Shown here: positions 10,647 through 23,148 of the stretch, piece by piece
Layout of the letters: each line of letters opens with the position of its first letter
Numbering within the stretch: the stretch's first letter is position 1
DNA from: Xiphydria camelus
Lineage: Eukaryota > Arthropoda > Insecta > Hymenoptera > Xiphydriidae
Assembly: GCA_963678675.1 (NCBI GenBank)
Contig: OY783197.1
Coordinates: 3,382,400-3,446,399, forward strand
Reading direction: 5' to 3'
Length of the DNA stretch: 64,000 nt
Translations under genes and position numbers: made by a program
The notes under the pieces: generated by a model
Told to the model about the DNA's origin: nothing
The model's database searches: none
What the model saw: the letters and a program-made list of their open reading frames with translations, nothing else

Positions 10647-12347
10647 ATGGGTTAATTTTACTATTTATTATTACCTAGTATGATCAACTCTCACGTTAAT
10701 TAATATTTCAATTCTTTCTGGCGTAGAGTCGATTATTTCTTGCAATTATCTTTCTATTTTTTCATCGTGAAACCACATTAAAAAAATGTTTTCATTCTAT
10801 TAATGTTTACAAGGGTATAAGTATTTGAAAGGATTCGTTAATTTCGATAAAAGCTTTCATTGACATTTATACATCCTTATATTTATTAACACTAGAACTA
10901 CCTGTCAATTGCAAGTTCTAAGATAATCGTTTTGATGGATAATTGTCTCGTTGTCTATGGATTTTTGACATCCATCGCGCGCAAAAGAACTTTTTTGTAG
11001 ATCAAAGTATAATCTACAAAAAAGTATTGTACCAATTTCGACAAAAACCTCATAGGTTACGAGATAATATGGGTTGAATAGCACTCTTGAATTACGGTTA
11101 ATAAAATTAAAATATTCTTTCAAATGTGATTTCATCATGAGAATCTGGAAGATAATTAGGGAAAAAAAAACCTGTGAACTGTACACCAGAAAGAACTGAA
11201 ATATTGATTAAGGTGAGAGATGGTCAGACTAACAATAAATGGTAAATTTCAATTCATGTAAGTTAGGAATGTACGAAATAAAAATGTCGATTCCATTAAT
11301 TTGCACAAAGATGTACCTACATCACAAGGAAAGACACAGGAAATCGCTCGAGACTTTGAACGATAGAAAATCGTTTATTACTCGTATATCGATGGTTGAC
11401 AAATTTACCGATCGTGAAAAATGCCATCGCTACTACGTTATTAAGTTGACACTGGTGCGCGGAGCACAAAAATATATGCAAGTCGACGACTCGTGGAGGT
11501 AACCTCATCCTATACCTTGTAATTAATTAATGCTAAAAATAAAATATTCTATATACTACTCACTTACAATCGTTATATATATATATATATATATATACGT
11601 GGCTAGCGATCAGCATTATAAAAAAAGTTAATACAAAATATTCTTAGCGGTAGTAGTAGGAATAGACGCGGTACGTATATGTATTTACACAAAACAGATT
11701 CCTGTATAAAACCAATCATGCATCAGCCACCCGTTTAAACGCTAATTATTGTTCACCCATTAATGTTCCGTATTATTTTCCTTCGCCAAACAATTTTTGT
11801 TCGAGATATTCAATTAATCGTCTCTGCAAAGTTTAGGAATTGGTTTCAGAAATTGTACTCTTCTTCTTCTTTTCCTTCTTTTTTTTTTTGTAAACAATGC
11901 AAAAATTCTTAATCCAATATCTCAAACAAGAAACTACTCGGCAATTAAATTTGTCAGCGAGCACTAATGGGTTAACATCGGTAGAAAGTATGCCCGATAT
12001 TATTTCCGTAGGGTACCACCCCGCTGTGCGCCAAAACGCGTGACCCCGCTTCCGAAGACGCTCGACCGAGTGACGATTCACGCACGCACGTACGATCGAA
12101 GAGCGTGCGCGGAAAGGAGTGCGCGTCTCGCGTGAAACGGACATCAATCGGTATCTAAATGCAGTCGGGGGCGAACAGGAAAGATGCGAAGCATTGACAA
12201 GGACTCAAATATCGTCGTCTCTGACGACGTCTTACGGCCTTTAAGTACATATTACCAATTCCGCGATAAAATAGGCCGATCTCGCGCTAGCATTTCCAAT
12301 ATACCTGCAGCGGCCGTAACGCGTTGACGCGGTATACGTCGGGCGGG
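10603..12347. repeat. Duplicated fascin 3' flank, copy 2 (in situ)
   Basis: Near-identical partner of 49-1797. It lies directly downstream (minus strand sense) of the fascin stop codon at 12390-12392 and so should contain the fascin 3' UTR. A minus-strand AATAAA (read from TTTATT near 11374) is a candidate polyadenylation signal. A TA-dinucleotide run near 11576-11597 is expanded relative to copy 1. Confidence 0.8.
11760..11966. repeat. Family A TIR element inside duplicate copy 2
   Basis: Counterpart of 1200-1422, with the same ends and the same pyrimidine-rich core, slightly shorter. Confidence 0.55.
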
Positions 12348-12389
12348 GGGGAGGGGTTCGATATCAGCCGATCCGTGAGATTCGTCATG

Positions 12390-15300
12390 TTAGAACTCCC
12401 ACTTGGTGGCGGACTCGTAGTCGGTCTCACCGAGACGCAGAGCGCCGTTTTTGCCCGCCGTCAAGTAACGCCCGTCGACGCCCTTGATGCTGATGCGAGA
12501 CGGCTCGCGTAGCTCCAGATAGAATCCGTCGGAAGGCGCGTCGGCGTCCACGGTCACCCCCTCGCTGTCCGCGTGCCAGTATTTCTCGTTTTGCCCTGTT
12601 TCGCGACGAAGCGAAAGTATCAGTGGAGTGTACAAAAATGTGCGACCGCCGCGTGTGAAGAGAAGGGAATACCTTTAAACCTGACGACGCCACGCTCGCA
12701 ACGCTCGACACGGATGGTCTCATAAGACGCTTTATTGCACTCCAATTTGGGACTCGTGGCGCTTTTGGGTCCGACGAAGCCTTGCTCGCAGCGAAGCACC
12801 AGGACCGGCCTGTTCATCAGGTAGAAGTAGTACTTGCACGCGTCGCCGTCGCCGCTGCTCGGCGAGTCCGCGTTGGCGTACAAGTGGCCCGAACGTTTGG
12901 TGGCGAGGAACTTGCCGTTGTTGGCCCTCAGGGCCACGGTACCGCCTTCCGGCTGCCAGACCAGGTCGAAGAGAGCGTTGGAGGAGCGCTTGTGTTCGGA
13001 CGCTTGAATGCCACCGCCAGCCTCGAGACTCCAGTAGCGATCTTGCATCGTGCGCACGTACCATCGCTTGGTGACACGGTCGAATTCCAACTGGAAAGTC
13101 TCGTGTCCGGATATCTCGTCCTGGTTTGCCGTGACGTCCACGCCTGTGGAGGATCGCACGTTTTTGTAGGAGGGTGTGACACTGCGAAAACTTGATTATA
13201 GAATTCCCCGACTTTTCCATGATTTTTCCCCGACTACTTCAGATCAAATTTTGTCAATATTCCCTGATATTTTTGTCAGTACTAGTGGGCCCGTGTGGAA
13301 ATTTCGCAGACGACAGAAGATCAATTTTTATCTTCGACTTTTAAATAAGTAATACAATATGCAATTGTAAATTAACTATTCGTCAGAAGCGGACAACTTA
13401 ATTTTTAAACTGGTACCTCATTTATCATTTTTGGTTTTGCATGAAAGGAGAAAAAGGATTTGTCGCGATAAATCACCTTCGAGAAATGATATACCACTAT
13501 TATATCTCGTTATTTGTAAGCTTTTGGCTCATGTTTGTATGATACTTTGTTCCCGGGTTCCCCAATCTCCGTAAGTGAGAGCGGGGAACATTGGGTGAGC
13601 TCCAACCGGGCGCGTCTCCAGGTGGCGGATAGGAGGATGGCCAGGTGACTGAAGTGGGCCCTGTTGGGGCCCATGGAAGACCCTGGTTAGCGGGTGCCAT
13701 ACAGCACTCCGGGCAATATTAAAATCGCCTCAGGGTAGCTAAAGCCCCGCCGCGGACCAGCTCCCCAAGCTAAGGCGTAAGCTATCGTACCGAAAGCTGG
13801 ATGGCACTGGGGTTACAGTGCATAGAACGATGCCCTTGGGGAACAAGGCGACACCCCATTGTATTTAGCCTTACCCTCGCATGGCAGGCTCTGCGGGGGC
13901 GGACAGCCTCATTCCTGCCTGCCCCATCCGGGGGGAGGGGGGCTTCTGCAAGGAGGACCCCCCCCCCCCCCCCCCCCCAGGTTAAGTGCGGAGAGAGGGG
14001 CCCGCCTTCTGGTTGAACACCTGGAGGGGCTAAAGAACCCTGTATGGAGGCCCCGGGCGCCCCGGGGGCTCGATCTGGAGGCCCTGAGCCCCTCAGGAGC
14101 CCTGTATTGGGACCCTGGGTGCCCCGGGAGCCCTGTATGGAGGCCCTCGGCTCCTCGGGAGTTGGGAGCGGAGGGGGACCCCCTTCTCTGTCTGAGTTGC
14201 CACAGCGCATGTGGCTCGGGCACAATGGGCTAGGCAAGTATCTCTAGTGGCGCCACGAGGTGGTCGCAGTTCGTAACTTTGGGGTGATAAGTGACCAATC
14301 AGGATCAAGTATTCCGTTGTGGTGGGTTACAGACAACGGAATACTTGATCCTGATTGGTCACTTATCACCCCAAAGTTTCGTGGACTATCCACGAGGTCG
14401 CGCGCGCGTCAATAATTTGAGATACTTGCCTAGCCTATGGTCCACTAGGACTGAGAGCCCGGTAAATCCCCAAATTCATTTATTCATTCATGATACTTTG
14501 TTAAAGATTATATTTTTATCTCATCCTCAATTCTATGGGATTTTTACAAGTTTTCAATGAGAATCTATGATATTTTTTTAATAGGGATGACTTTATTGTA
14601 GAGAAAAACGTATAATCTTTAAAAAAGTATCATATACAACCATGAGCCAAAAGCTTATATATATAGATAACGAGATAATAGTGATTCAAGTTGATTTCCC
14701 AGCGAATAAGTTTATCCTCATACGATGTAATTAATTCTAGAAGGTGATTTTTCGTGACAAATCTTTTTTCTCCCTTCAAGGGGGATCAAATTCCCTGACA
14801 TTTTTTTCCGGTTTTCGAGATCTGTACCCTTGTAACCAACACTGCAAAGAAAAGGAAGCAAAAAAAATAGTTGGCTCTTAGAAGCTTCTTGCAAGATGTT
14901 GCTGCAAACCAGCTGCAAGTCTTGCACCAGATATATTGCAGCAGTATTAATTAGCAAATCTTGTTCGACCTTTCCACAGAAATACTGAAATTCGGTTGCA
15001 TTCCGCACGACACAGTATGTACAATATACGCAAATTTTATGTAGATACAACTATATTACGTATACGGTTACCAAAAATATACGCGTATTACTTACGTATA
15101 TTTTTCATCTCAATACTTACAAAAAAATGTTAAACGTATATATTTTACGTATAATGTACGTATACATATAATAAACGTATAGTATACGTATATAGCCGGT
15201 CATTGAGCTCTCTACGTTCATTTTACGTAGAATTGAAAATGATATAAAATTACAATATTGTAAGAAAGATTCAAAAATACTATAGAGTGAGGAGAGTGCT

Positions 15301-17714
15301 ATCGTTTCTTATAATTCTGACATTGAATACCATAAAAAATGATAAGATCGACATTAAGATCTGTGTAAGTTTCTATAGTATTGAACATGAAAATTATAAG
15401 AAACGCGATTGATTTCATGCTTTGTGGTATTTTTGAATCATTATCGCTATATTCTATCATTTTCTATATCGGAAATTTTTGGCAGAGATCATACGTAAGT
15501 GTGTCGTGTGGGATGGAAGCTTGTGCTGAGAAAAAGTGCAGATTGCTTATTAGATTTATTCGCAAGATTGATGAAATTCGATCGCATTACAGCTCGTGCG
15601 AGAAAAATTGCAATCTTTTGGAAGAGGCTTTCATAAGACTGCTGGATGAGTGTTTTGCGCAGATAACTTGCAGCAGACTCTGGCTGCCAGGATAATTACC
15701 CTGCGTATATACGACTAAACTCCCGAGCTGTATCTCGATTACACGTTCGATTCCTTTCGATATCGTAGACCATATTTGGCGCGATCACATCGGCAAAGAG
15801 ATATTAAGTATAAATAAAACACACTCCGCATTAGAGTCGCGAGTGCTCATTGACATTCCGCCGGAGCGGGCAGAGGAAAAAGAAGAGCCGTGAATTCATA
15901 ATGTGCTCGTTTCCGGTGAAACGCGTCGAGCCGATCCCGTCCTTCAATGTGTCGTTACCGCGTTAACCGCGCGTGGCAAGAGGAACACGCCAACTTTTCG
16001 CGAAGAAGCAACGGAGATCGATCGTTGTACCTTGTTTGACGGAGACGTAGCGCTGATTCAGAGCTGCGACGAAGGAAGCCTGGGGCAGAGACTCTTCCAG
16101 CGAGAAGAGCTCGTCGCGCGTCACCGTGTTGGACCTTGATTTCAACACCGCCTTGCTCCCGATGGGCGCCAAGTACGCGCCGTAAACGTCCCTGCAAGCG
16201 GACACCCGTTAAAAACCCGGCCCCGTCATCCGCTACCGCATCCCGAACGTCGACAAGCACCTCAAAGCGAGCAGCCCGGCGTGAAACTCGGCCGCGTAGA
16301 GGCAGTCGCGGGTGCAAGTATCAGAGAGCTTGCCGTCGCGCGCGAGATATTTATTGTTGCAAGTGTGAAGGGCGTAGTGTCCTCCCTCGGGTCTCGCTTG
16401 GTTGCCGTGGTAATCGGAGTCGCTGTCGGAGGCCGACGCGAGTCGGAACTCCAGAGTGAAGAGCGTGTCCTCGCCCCAGGGCACGGGAGCGTCGACGTGG
16501 ATCTCGTCTTGCGTGGCGCTCAGATGCGCGAACCGCTTGCGACCGGCCGACCTCAGGTTGACCTGCGGTAGCGCAACGGCTCGTCAGACCACGACGTCGC
16601 GTAAAGAACGTCGTCGTTCTTGGCGAAAAGAAATTCTGCGCCGATTTGTGTCAATTCTACACCACGGAATACGGCACTTTGGAAGATCTGTAGTTTTTCG
16701 TAGTCGTAGAACTTCATAGACTGCCATAGATATTTGTAGTTTCGGAACTAAAAATCTATGCAATTCTATGAAAAAAAAAAAAAAAAAAACTACGGACTAC
16801 TTCGATTGACGAAGTAATTGCACATAGAAGAATTCAAAGAATTGGAACACTCTCTTTTCGAAGATCAGGAAATTGTAGAAAAGTAAATCGCCAGCAATAA
16901 TATTATGTGATATTTCTCTGAAAATATCTTCCTTCCCTCTGATTATGTCTGAAAGTTTCTCTAAAGGAATCTAAAAATTTGTAGGATACTCGGGGTACTT
17001 CAGAATAATTCAGACATATTTAAAGAAATACAGAAAACTACAAATGTGCTCGAAATTCCATAAAAATCGGCGTAGATTTTTTTCCCTTCAGGTGTAGTGT
17101 CTCGCGATCGTACCTGCGGCCTAGCGGCGAGATGTACCAGCCAATACTCAGCCTCCCCCGGCGCTTTGGCGGTGCACTTTAATTCGTCCTGGCTGGATCC
17201 CAAAAAGTAGCCCCTCTGCACGTTCTTCAGCGCCCACCTGCCGCTTCCTGCGAAGAACGCGCGTAACGTCGACACGCGGATCTTTCCACCGTACGAGCAG
17301 TCGATCGAGCTTACCGTCCGAAGCGATTTGAATCTGAAAGGCGCAGCCGGGATCGGCGGTATCCTCCGCCTCGCAGGTCACGTTGCCGAACTGATCAACG
17401 GCGAGGTAACGATCGAGATGGGAGCGCAGGAAGACCTGGTGCTCGCTGCCCTCCAGCGTCCAGAGCTGCTTCTTCTTCAGACTGGCCCCGTTGGCGTTGA
17501 TCTTGAAGCCGAAGGTCTCGGCGGTCAGGTACTTGAACTTTCCATTTATCAGACCGACCTACGGGATGCGGAAGATCTCGTCATTCTCTTCGCCGGGTGG
17601 CTTCGTCGTTTCGACGCCGGCTGCTCGATAAATATATTATTATATACGCACCGTCCAGCCGGTTCTGTCGATGCCATTCTCGGTGTTACCGCTTTCCAAG
17701 CCGTTGGTCTGCAT
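12390..17714 (-). CDS. sn: Fascin (singed), seven coding exons, intact
   Basis: Actin-bundling protein made of four beta-trefoil domains, acting in filopodia, bristles and nurse cells. Coding exons in gene order: 17652-17714, 17315-17558, 17114-17247, 16261-16562, 16031-16191, 12673-13143, 12390-12595. All junctions are GT-AG with matching phase, giving 526 aa (fly about 512, human 493). Exon 2 has the [16 protein letters not shown] block; Ser47 aligns with the regulatory PKC-site serine of human fascin (Ser39). Later blocks are GRWALKN, the AARPQ-VNLRS junction, [42 protein letters not shown] and a carboxy end in TKWEF. Residues ~188-207 are an acidic/Ser-rich insertion absent from fly. Exon 5's donor and exon 6's acceptor flank a 2.9 kb intron full of repeats. 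The start is ATG with a short, poorly conserved leader; an AG just upstream (near 17724) suggests a non-coding 5' exon farther up. Identity is certain. Confidence 0.95.
13958..13978. repeat. Poly-C tract, 21 bases
   Basis: An uninterrupted run of 21 C (G on the sense strand of fascin) within the retroposed insert, preceded by G-rich runs. It could adopt i-motif/G-quadruplex forms and is prone to length error in assembly. Confidence 0.9.
14275..14378. repeat. Perfect hairpin, 45-bp arms, 14-nt loop
   Basis: The arms 14275-14319 and 14334-14378 are exact reverse complements (AACTTTGGGGTGATAAGTG outer end). A second, outer inverted pair, GGGCTAGGCAAGTATCTC near 14228 and GAGATACTTGCCTAGCC near 14418, brackets it. 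It is nested inside the retroposed insert. Confidence 0.9.
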
Positions 17715-20260
17715 CGCTCCGCTCCTGCGACAGATGCCGACGTCTTTCGAACGATCGAAAATGCAGTTTCCCCTCGGCGAAGCGCTCGTGGACGTCTTCT
17801 TAGGCGTGCTCCTTCGCGCCCGTGTTGTCCGAGCGAGTGTCTGTAAAATTGTAAAGCACGGTTCTGCTAAATTTATTTCGAGGGATCACTCGAAATTGCC
17901 ATCCCTACTGGAAAAATATCATAGATTCTTACAGTGAACCTATACACAAATCCGATAGAATTTCTATGTGGGAATTTGATATGCTTCAGACACAGTAATT
18001 CCAGATACCCACTCGTAAAAATCTGAGAGTGATGAATGGGAATGCATTGGATTTGATGTGTATCTGTATAAAAGTAAGTACAATCTTTTAAAGTTCTATT
18101 TCAGAGTGGCTGCGGAAACTTGATTGCAGAATTCTCCGACATTTTTCTCATCAAATTTTGTAAATATTCCCTAATAATTTTGATCGTATTATATTAAGAG
18201 TTTTGCATAATCAACAAAGCTGTGAGTAATCGTAATACAAGAATATGAACTGGAACCAAACCCTAAATTTGGAGATTATGAGAGGCATATGATAAGAAAA
18301 TTACGTTGATGGGGTAGAGACTCTAATTCCAGTCGATGAGAAACACACGTGCGTTGCTACTGGAGATATCTGAAGCAGCAGCGCAAATTGCATCGTGAAA
18401 TGTTTCAATGATGGAATTTCGAGAAATAAATTCAATTCCCTCTGATATTTTTATTCATACGTATTAGAAGCTTTGTATAATCAAATCGACAAAGCTATAA
18501 ATAATTTTAATACAAAAACGTGAGGTTACGAAAACGTTTATATCGTACCAAGCTAAGAAAGTAACGTTGGTGATAGAGATCTCAATTTTTTCGATGGGAC
18601 ACACGTGCATTACCACCGGAGATAACTGAAACAGCAGCGCAAACTTCATCGTGGAGGTTTCGAGAAATTAACTCTACTTTATTTATAATTTCCAGAAAAA
18701 ATTCTAAATTCCTGATATTTCCCAGTTTCCAAGTCTATGTATTATAATATCCACTCTCTGTGTATTAGTAATTACAAATAGAATGGCTTGTTACCTTTAT
18801 AAAATTTTACTTGTTTTTACAGATACACGTAAAATTCGATAAATCCCTACCAATCATTTCGAATACACATAGAATCCAATGAATTCGCATTCGTCCCTCT
18901 CAAACTTTTCCAGTGAACATAGGTATCTAGAATTACTCTGTCAAAAGCACGTCAGATTCCCATGGAAATCGTCTATCGAAATCTACGGGATCTTTTCGAC
19001 AGGGATATCCCTGTTGATCAGGGCTACGGCACGAGAATATTCAGGAGCGAGTAAGACGGGCGCGCGAGCAATTGAGGGGAGAATGAGGAGGAAGAGGGAG
19101 GAGCCCTTCCATGCCCTGCACCTACACATAACATCGGTAGCGGGTATTGATCCCTGGCTATAGTATATAGGCCCGAGATAGTCTGCAAAGTACCGACCCT
19201 CTCTCGACCATTCTAAACCCGCGCATCGCCGCGATCGGCGGGTGTCTCCGATCGAAATTTCGACCGATCGCACACGCGTAGAGACGGAGGACCGAGGCGC
19301 TCGGATCTATGCCTTCCACGCTGCTTGCACGGAGAGAATTTTATGATAATGTTTACCAAACAAATGTAGCAACTAGTCGTATATGGCATTGTGAGACTTT
19401 TTTTTGCAAACTATAAGGAACATTGCTATATATCTAAAATAAAATAAAATGACGGCTATAAAAATTAAGGTCAATTGCACACAGACGAGAGTGTGAACTG
19501 CTTAGTTTAGCAGTTCCTCTCTAAGGTACATAGTGACTATTGCCATACCATTTGGAGAGGATACGAGCTGATACAGTAGCGCTTATTACCCGAGGTGTGA
19601 TAACCATTGTCATACGGTATTAAGATGGTAGCACTCTGCTAACCAATGTATACCCCTTCGTTACTCACGTGGGTTTTTGAAACATAAACGCATCACGTGT
19701 TATTTTTACGGGATTCAACTTGTTTTCTGTACCTCAGAACCAGACGAACGTAAGTCCAAAAACAGATATTTTTCCGGTTATTAACGTTTTGCACGTAGAA
19801 TTTTATTCTCCGTCAAACCATAACAACGTATGCCCTTTAGAAAATTATCCTTTAAAATTAAGCTCGGTTATAAGAGCGTAAGTCCTAAGGCTTATTCGAG
19901 CCAGATAAATTTTTTTTTCACTCTTACTGGGCTCCTAGAAAGTTGACGGAATGTGACTTACGTCCATCTGGTTCTGAGAGGTACAGTTTTTACGGATACA
20001 TAATAAGATTCGGTAAATCCCTCTCAGATACACAGTGAATCCAATGCATTCCTATTCGTCCTTCTCAAACTCTTCTAATGGACATCTGGAATTGCTGTGT
20101 GTCTGAAGCATATCAGATTCCCACAGAAATTGTCTATGGGGATCTATGGGATCTTTTCAATAGGTAATACTGTGCTATATGTTTCGCGTTCTTCTTAATT
20201 AGCTAATCCAATTTCTCAAATAGCTTATATGAAAAAAGTTCAGTTACTACATATTCATTT
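17715..20260. other. Fascin upstream region, repeat-rich, no supported gene
   Basis: Contains interspersed family B and family D repeats (blocks such as CACAGCAATTCCAGATA recur at 17990, 20090, 25870 and 37885). A moderately GC-rich patch at 19020-19330 has no clear coding signal. A pair of identical-sense blocks around ACCTCAGAACCAGACG (19731) and its reverse complement near 19966 form an inverted repeat of about 250 bp span. Confidence 0.4.
18102..18740. repeat. Family B repeat, tandem two-unit copy
   Basis: Starts TCAGAGTGGCTGCGGAAACTT like 25479 and 33893. Two related halves (about 18102-18420 and 18420-18740) share TTTGTATAATCAA..CAAAGCTAT blocks and a CACACGTGC..GGAGATA block, so the unit is locally duplicated. 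Confidence 0.5.
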
Positions 20261-20429
20261 TTGAAAACCACAAAATCATTTACCATATTATTATATGATA
20301 ATGATCTCTTCACCAGTAAAGATTGTATCGGCATATTTAAAGCAAAGAGAAATAGATTGACTATACGGCGCCAACGCTCATCCTTGCAAGAAAGTCAAGT
20401 TTATCATTCACTTTACAAGAACGATCGTC

Positions 20430-20900
20430 ATAAAATTCTCTCCGTGCAGCGTCCCGCGATAACGGTCGGCTGCTATTCTCCCAGATCGAATTCAACTGGA
20501 TTCGGTTACGTACGACCTCCCCGGCTTCTCCCGTTAGGGCCGGAGTGGTCGAACGAGACGCGCTCAGCGGGAAGACGAAGCACGGGACCGTTATCTCGTC
20601 CGCGTTTTCACGGCGGGTTCGATAAATCCTCGCGCGCGCGATCGCGAGTGAAACCGGCGAGGGTCTTGCGCAGCGGCGCGGACGATTTTTGCGGAGTCGC
20701 GGGAAACCCGAGAGAGACGCTCGAATGCCGAGAGGAAGCGCGTATCGCGTCTTCTTCGGCAAGCAGTGCCTACGCGCTATGTAGCCTTCGCGGGCAAGCC
20801 GTACGCGCGCGCTCGCCTTATACGGTGTGTATTCTCTCGCGCAAGTCGATCCTTACGGGTGCATACGGCGAGTATATCGCCGCCTTAGAATTATAAGGGT
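20430..20900. other. CpG-rich block upstream of fascin
   Basis: Sharply richer in CG dinucleotides than its surroundings. Open frames exist on both strands, which is expected from composition; none resembles a known protein. It could hold a promoter or an untranslated exon of fascin. An inverted repeat follows immediately (TTAGAATTATAAGG near 20884 against CCTTATAATTCTGAGG near 20933). Confidence 0.35.
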
Positions 20901-21354
20901 CTATGTTACATAGAAGTTTTATATAGCATAGAACCTTATAATTCTGAGGCAGCGATATGTACGGAGCAATGCTGCCACACATGGGGAGTCGATAATTACG
21001 TCACACGTCAGTCTGAGCTCCTCGGACTCTACTCGGCTTTACCGAAAATGTACTTGTGCTTGTGTACGTACATCACGCGCCGGAGAAGAAGAAATTGTGG
21101 TTGCCGTTGCGACACGATTTCTGCACGAAATGTGAGCGCTGCAAAGCGCATTTACAGAGAATGAAAGGAATAAGAAATAAAGATTTCAACTAATCATAGA
21201 GAGAGAGAAAGGCATTATATGGGGAATAAGAAATTAAAGATACATATATGAAATAAGAAGTAAGGATACATGAAATATAAGGAATAAGAAATATGATATA
21301 CGTAATTTTATACGTGAAAGTAATGTAGAAAATTGAGCTAAATGACTGGCTAAT

Positions 21355-21464
21355 ATAGGGGAGACCGGGGAGGGTTGATACAGGAAGTTGGCCCCCCGTT
21401 CTCATTATTTTCCATGTCAACGAGGGGCCTACCTCATGTATCTACCCTCCCCGGTCTCCCCTAT
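21355..21464. repeat. Short hairpin element
   Basis: Left arm ATAGGGGAGACCGGGGAGGG and right arm CCCTCCCCGGTCTCCCCTAT are exact reverse complements; total span is about 110 bp with a loop of about 70. Confidence 0.85.
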
Positions 21465-21502
21465 GTATACTATACACACGTTTATTATCTGTATACGTGA
21501 AA

Positions 21503-21741
21503 TGTAATAGTATACCATATGAGGCTAAACTTAGAAATTTTAATCATTATTATCTCGTTATTTGTGAACTTTCGGCCTACATCGATATAAATAGGTAAGA
21601 CTTTATTGTAGGTAAAAATGTAATCTTCAAAAAAGTATTATACAAGTAGGTATCAACCAAAAGCTCATAGATAGTAAGGTAATAGTGATTGAAGTTTCTT
21701 TCCTAGCGAGTAAGAGTTTAGCCTCATCTGGTATTATACTA
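21503..21741. repeat. Family C hairpin element
   Basis: The left end (AGTATACCATATGAGGCTAAA) is mirrored by the right end (TTTAGCCTCATCTGGTATTAT), with ATTATCTCGTTA against TAGTAAGGTAATAG inside. Same family as 6952-7175. Confidence 0.75.
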
Positions 21742-21929
21742 TAATATACGCTTTAAATTTTCTGTAAGTATTGAAACAAAAAATATACATAAATAAAATG
21801 TGTATATTTTACATAACTATATACATATACGTCATATAGCTGTATCTACATAAAATTCACGTATATTATACGTAGTGTGTCGCGTAGGTATTTATTTCTT
21901 ATTTTTATCATTGTGTAAAGGCCATGTGC

Positions 21930-22161
21930 GCCGTTCGCTGCAACGATAACACAAGTCGAGTTAAATTTTTATTATAAATTTATCGATTTTTGAGTCCAGC
22001 GTCATATCAACTATATGCAGTATAAGTTACAGGCTTTTCAGAATTAACCGGAAACCCTGTAACTTGTACTGCATGTAGTTGGCATGACGCTAGACGTGGA
22101 AATTAATAAATCTATAACAAAAGCTCAATTCGACTTAAGTTGTTGTTGCAGCGAACGGCTC
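21930..22161. repeat. MITE, GCCGTTCGCTGCAAC family, short form
   Basis: About 100-bp terminal inverted repeats begin CCGTTCGCTGCAACGATAAC and end GTTGCAGCGAACGGCTCAT. The two arms nearly touch around a CTTTTCAGAATTAACCGG centre. A 1.3-kb relative with the same ends is at 29802-31088. Confidence 0.85.
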
Positions 22162-22744
22162 ATATGATGCTACGTTTTGTGAAGTTACATAGTTTTCTTG
22201 TACGGCTTTGTAGAATGTAGCACTCCTGATGTGTGGAAATACTAATCTAACCAAAATTTCTCAAGTACTCTGATTCTGAGATCTTAAACAGCAGTAAAAA
22301 AAAAACCCAGTTTTTCTTCCGCGCGGCTTCCCCGAACGTCAAATGTCATACAGATGCAAACAAGTGGCGTAATCACTTTTAAACGCTCCCGCGTCAACTT
22401 CCGCTCGTAATTCGTATAGAGGATAGGCTCTATCGCTGTCTATGCATACAAGTTTCGTCTCAAGAACTCTTCGCATCTGAAACTCTGCAACGATATCCGC
22501 TGTAATTTTCGCTCCTCTACAAATTTCTCGTAAGAGACAACAATATAAAATTAAACGAATGCTCCAAAAATAGCCGAAAAATACTCGTGGCCTCGCAAAC
22601 TGCCGAACTAATATACGATTTCCGAGCGCAATTACCGGAAAGATATACGGGATGAGGCATTTAAATTGAGACACACGAATTATCAGTAAAACAGTTAATA
22701 CATTTTAGAAAGAAATGTTTCTCGTAAAAGTTATTTGCTTTAGA

Positions 22745-22990
22745 GGGGGAAAGAGAACTGCATGTTTTATTTTTCATTTAGTAGTCGTTTTCAAGGAAGT
22801 TTTAGTCAACGTTTTTTTAAATAGAAAAATTAAGAAAAGAAAAATCTTTTAGACAAAAGTTGGCTGTTTTTATGTGCGGATTAAGAATTAATTAAAATAA
22901 TATAGGCTTTCTCGTTTAAAGAAAAAACGTTGACCTTAAAATAGCCTTGAAAACGTCTACTAAATTAAAAATAAAACATACAGTTCGCAA
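22745..22990. repeat. Imperfect inverted repeat
   Basis: CATGTTTTATTTTTCATTTAGTAG..CGTTTTCAAGG on the left is mirrored by CCTTGAAAACG..CTACTAAATTAAAAATAAAACAT on the right, with GTCAACGTTTTTT against AAAAAACGTTGAC inside. No ORF. Confidence 0.7.
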
Positions 22991-23017
22991 ATACCCAGAC
23001 AACACAAGCCAGAAAGC

Positions 23018-23148
23018 TGACTTAGCCATCCGTAGGCAGTCCAGTGTCTCACTTTTTGGATAACTTAGATTTCGAGTTCACCTTTTGGATAAAATGAAAC
23101 CTAAAACAAAAAGTGAGACATCAGACTGCCCACGGATGACTTCAAGAT
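23018..23148. repeat. Short inverted repeat
   Basis: CATCCGTAGGCAGTCCAGTG..TCTCACTTTTTG and CAAAAAGTGAGA..CATCAGACTGCCCACGGATG are reverse complements with few mismatches and a loop of about 45 bp. Confidence 0.8.

Larger units (their letters stand above)
13552..14489 (+). mobile_element. Retroposed element with 13-bp target-site duplication
   Basis: The 938-bp insert is bounded by identical 13-mers ATGATACTTTGTT at 13539-13551 and 14490-14502. It ends in an ATTCATTTATTCATTC simple tail, as non-LTR elements and SINEs do, and starts with a GC-rich CCCGGGTTCCCC. It carries 21 consecutive C residues (13958-13978) and a 45-bp-arm hairpin. Reading frames inside are GC-driven and match no reverse transcriptase, so it is a 5'-truncated or non-autonomous copy. 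Confidence 0.75.
13441..14777. mobile_element. Family C foldback element with nested insertion, fascin intron 5
   Basis: The left side (GAAAGGAGAAAAAGGATTTG, then AAATCACCTTC) is mirrored on the right (GAAGGTGATTTTTCGTGAC, then AATCTTTTTTCTCCCTT). The inner parts match family C hairpins (TCTCGTTATTTGTAAGCTTTT against AAAAGCTTATATA..AACGAGA). The element has been split by the retroelement at 13552-14489. Confidence 0.7.

Noticed and set aside
13782..14247. Gly/Pro-rich frames on both strands
   Set aside because: They come from the GC-rich retroposed insert with its poly-C run and occur in every phase.
15381..15695. 104-codon plus-strand frame in fascin intron 5
   Set aside because: Its 5' third is shared with a repeat at 30200-30350 and the rest shows no known domain.
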